From CAZWVR01 sp964637235 (GTDB lineage: Bacteria; Bacteroidota; Bacteroidia; Bacteroidales; S143-33): a stretch of 7,785 bases of DNA. The notes beneath the pieces are model-generated. The model searched no databases. It worked only from the letters and a program-made list of their open reading frames with translations, and had not been told where the DNA came from. The stretch is taken from assembly GCA_964637235.1 (NCBI GenBank), contig CAZWVR010000100.1, positions 1 through 7,785 on the forward strand. Reading direction: 5' to 3'. Shown piece by piece: positions 7,394 to 7,785 of the stretch; position 1 is the first letter of the stretch, and every line of letters begins with the position of its first letter. Position numbers and translations under genes: made by a program.

Positions 7394-7785
7394 TGAAGCC
7401 TAAACGGAGATTTTCCCAAAACTTTTTAATAGATAAAAATATAGCCCGGAAAATTACTGAAAGTCTTACCTTTAAAACTAATGAACAAATTAATTGTGTA
7501 GAAATAGGAGGAGGTAAAGGCATTTTAACCGAATTTTTAATTAAAAGAAATGAATACAAATTATATGTCATTGAAATAGACCGAGCAGCAGCCGAACATT
7601 TAAAAAAACAATTCCCACAAATAAAAGATAGAATAATACAAGCAGATGTATTAAAATTAGATTTTTCTTCATTATTTACTTATCCTCTACCAGTTATAGG
7701 AAATTTACCTTACCACATTACAGGACCACTTTTTTTCAAAATTTTTAACATCGGGATTTAATACCACAAGTTGTTTGTATGGTGC
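7393..7785 (+). CDS. rsmA: 16S rRNA (adenine1518-N6/adenine1519-N6)-dimethyltransferase, 5' part, with an apparent frameshift
   Basis: KsgA-family methyltransferase that uses S-adenosylmethionine to dimethylate two adjacent adenines in the 3' hairpin of 16S rRNA late in 30S assembly. Visible motifs are RRFSQNFLID at 5-14 (usually FGQNFL or GQHFL), the SAM-binding EIGGGKGILTE at 37-47, the acidic VIEIDRA at about 58-64, ADVLKLDF at about 84-91 and the catalytic GNLPYHIT at about 103-110. The reading frame ends at a TAA at 7759-7761 after 122 codons, less than half the usual 260-270. From 7749 the -1 frame continues the family sequence (HRDLIPQVVCMV) to the window edge, so one base appears to be missing near 7747-7751. 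The start ATG overlaps the previous stop as TAATG. Family assignment is firm. Whether the gene is intact in the organism cannot be decided here. Confidence 0.92.
7747..7751 (+). other. rsmA: Apparent one-base deletion in rsmA
   Basis: In frame 0 the codons are TTT AAC ATC GGG ATT TAA. If one base is added after AA at 7747-7748, the reading becomes TTT AAN CAT CGG GAT TTA ATA CCA, giving F-(N/K)-H-R-D-L-I-P followed by QVVCMV, as expected of the family after GNLPYxIT. The site lies close to T- and A-rich runs, where sequencing or replication slippage is common. Confidence 0.75.

Noticed and set aside
7383..7571. 62-codon minus-strand frame opposite the start of rsmA
   Set aside because: It is antisense to well-conserved RsmA motifs and has no own signal.
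7731..7749. Programmed -1 frameshift in rsmA at the T TTT TTC heptamer (7731-7737) or at T TTT AAC (7743-7749)
   Set aside because: After a slip at the first heptamer, or a P-site slip at TTT 7744-7746, the -1 frame meets a TAA at 7746-7748 before reaching the conserved continuation. The second heptamer does not allow A-site re-pairing. A missing base explains the data better.

Overview
The window is strongly AT-rich and reads as chromosomal DNA of a Gram-negative member of the Bacteroidota or a close FCB relative. Four things support this. No gene has a convincing Shine-Dalgarno sequence. A promoter of the Bacteroidota type (TTTG, then TAnnTTTG) precedes the leftward genes. Rho carries a long Asn/Gln/Lys-rich insertion typical of that phylum. 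kdsB implies KDO-containing lipopolysaccharide. A finer placement cannot be made from the sequence alone.

Two gene groups diverge from the intergenic region at 4081-4334. The leftward group (4080 down to 1) encodes a large polytopic DUF2339-type membrane protein, a small four-helix membrane protein overlapping it by 4 bases, and, after a 4-base gap, a nucleoside (uridine-type) kinase with N-terminal TGS and ThrRS-like domains. The kinase runs off the left edge. The tight packing suggests one transcript, but no shared function is evident.

The rightward group (4335 to the right edge) is rho, kdsB (CMP-KDO synthetase), an exported protein built from about five 42-43-residue repeats, and the start of rsmA (16S rRNA dimethyladenosine transferase). 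Spacings are a 12-base gap, a 4-base overlap and a 1-base overlap. The group combines housekeeping functions (transcription termination, LPS sugar activation, rRNA modification) with one uncharacterised envelope or secreted protein.

The points most worth a second look are the secreted repeat protein of unrecognised family, an apparent one-base deletion that breaks rsmA near the right edge, the disordered Rho insertion with its C-over-G, rut-like coding RNA, and a possible 12-codon upstream ORF overlapping the rho start. I found no CRISPR array, insertion sequence, tRNA, rRNA or defence system. Most of the window is ordinary core genome.
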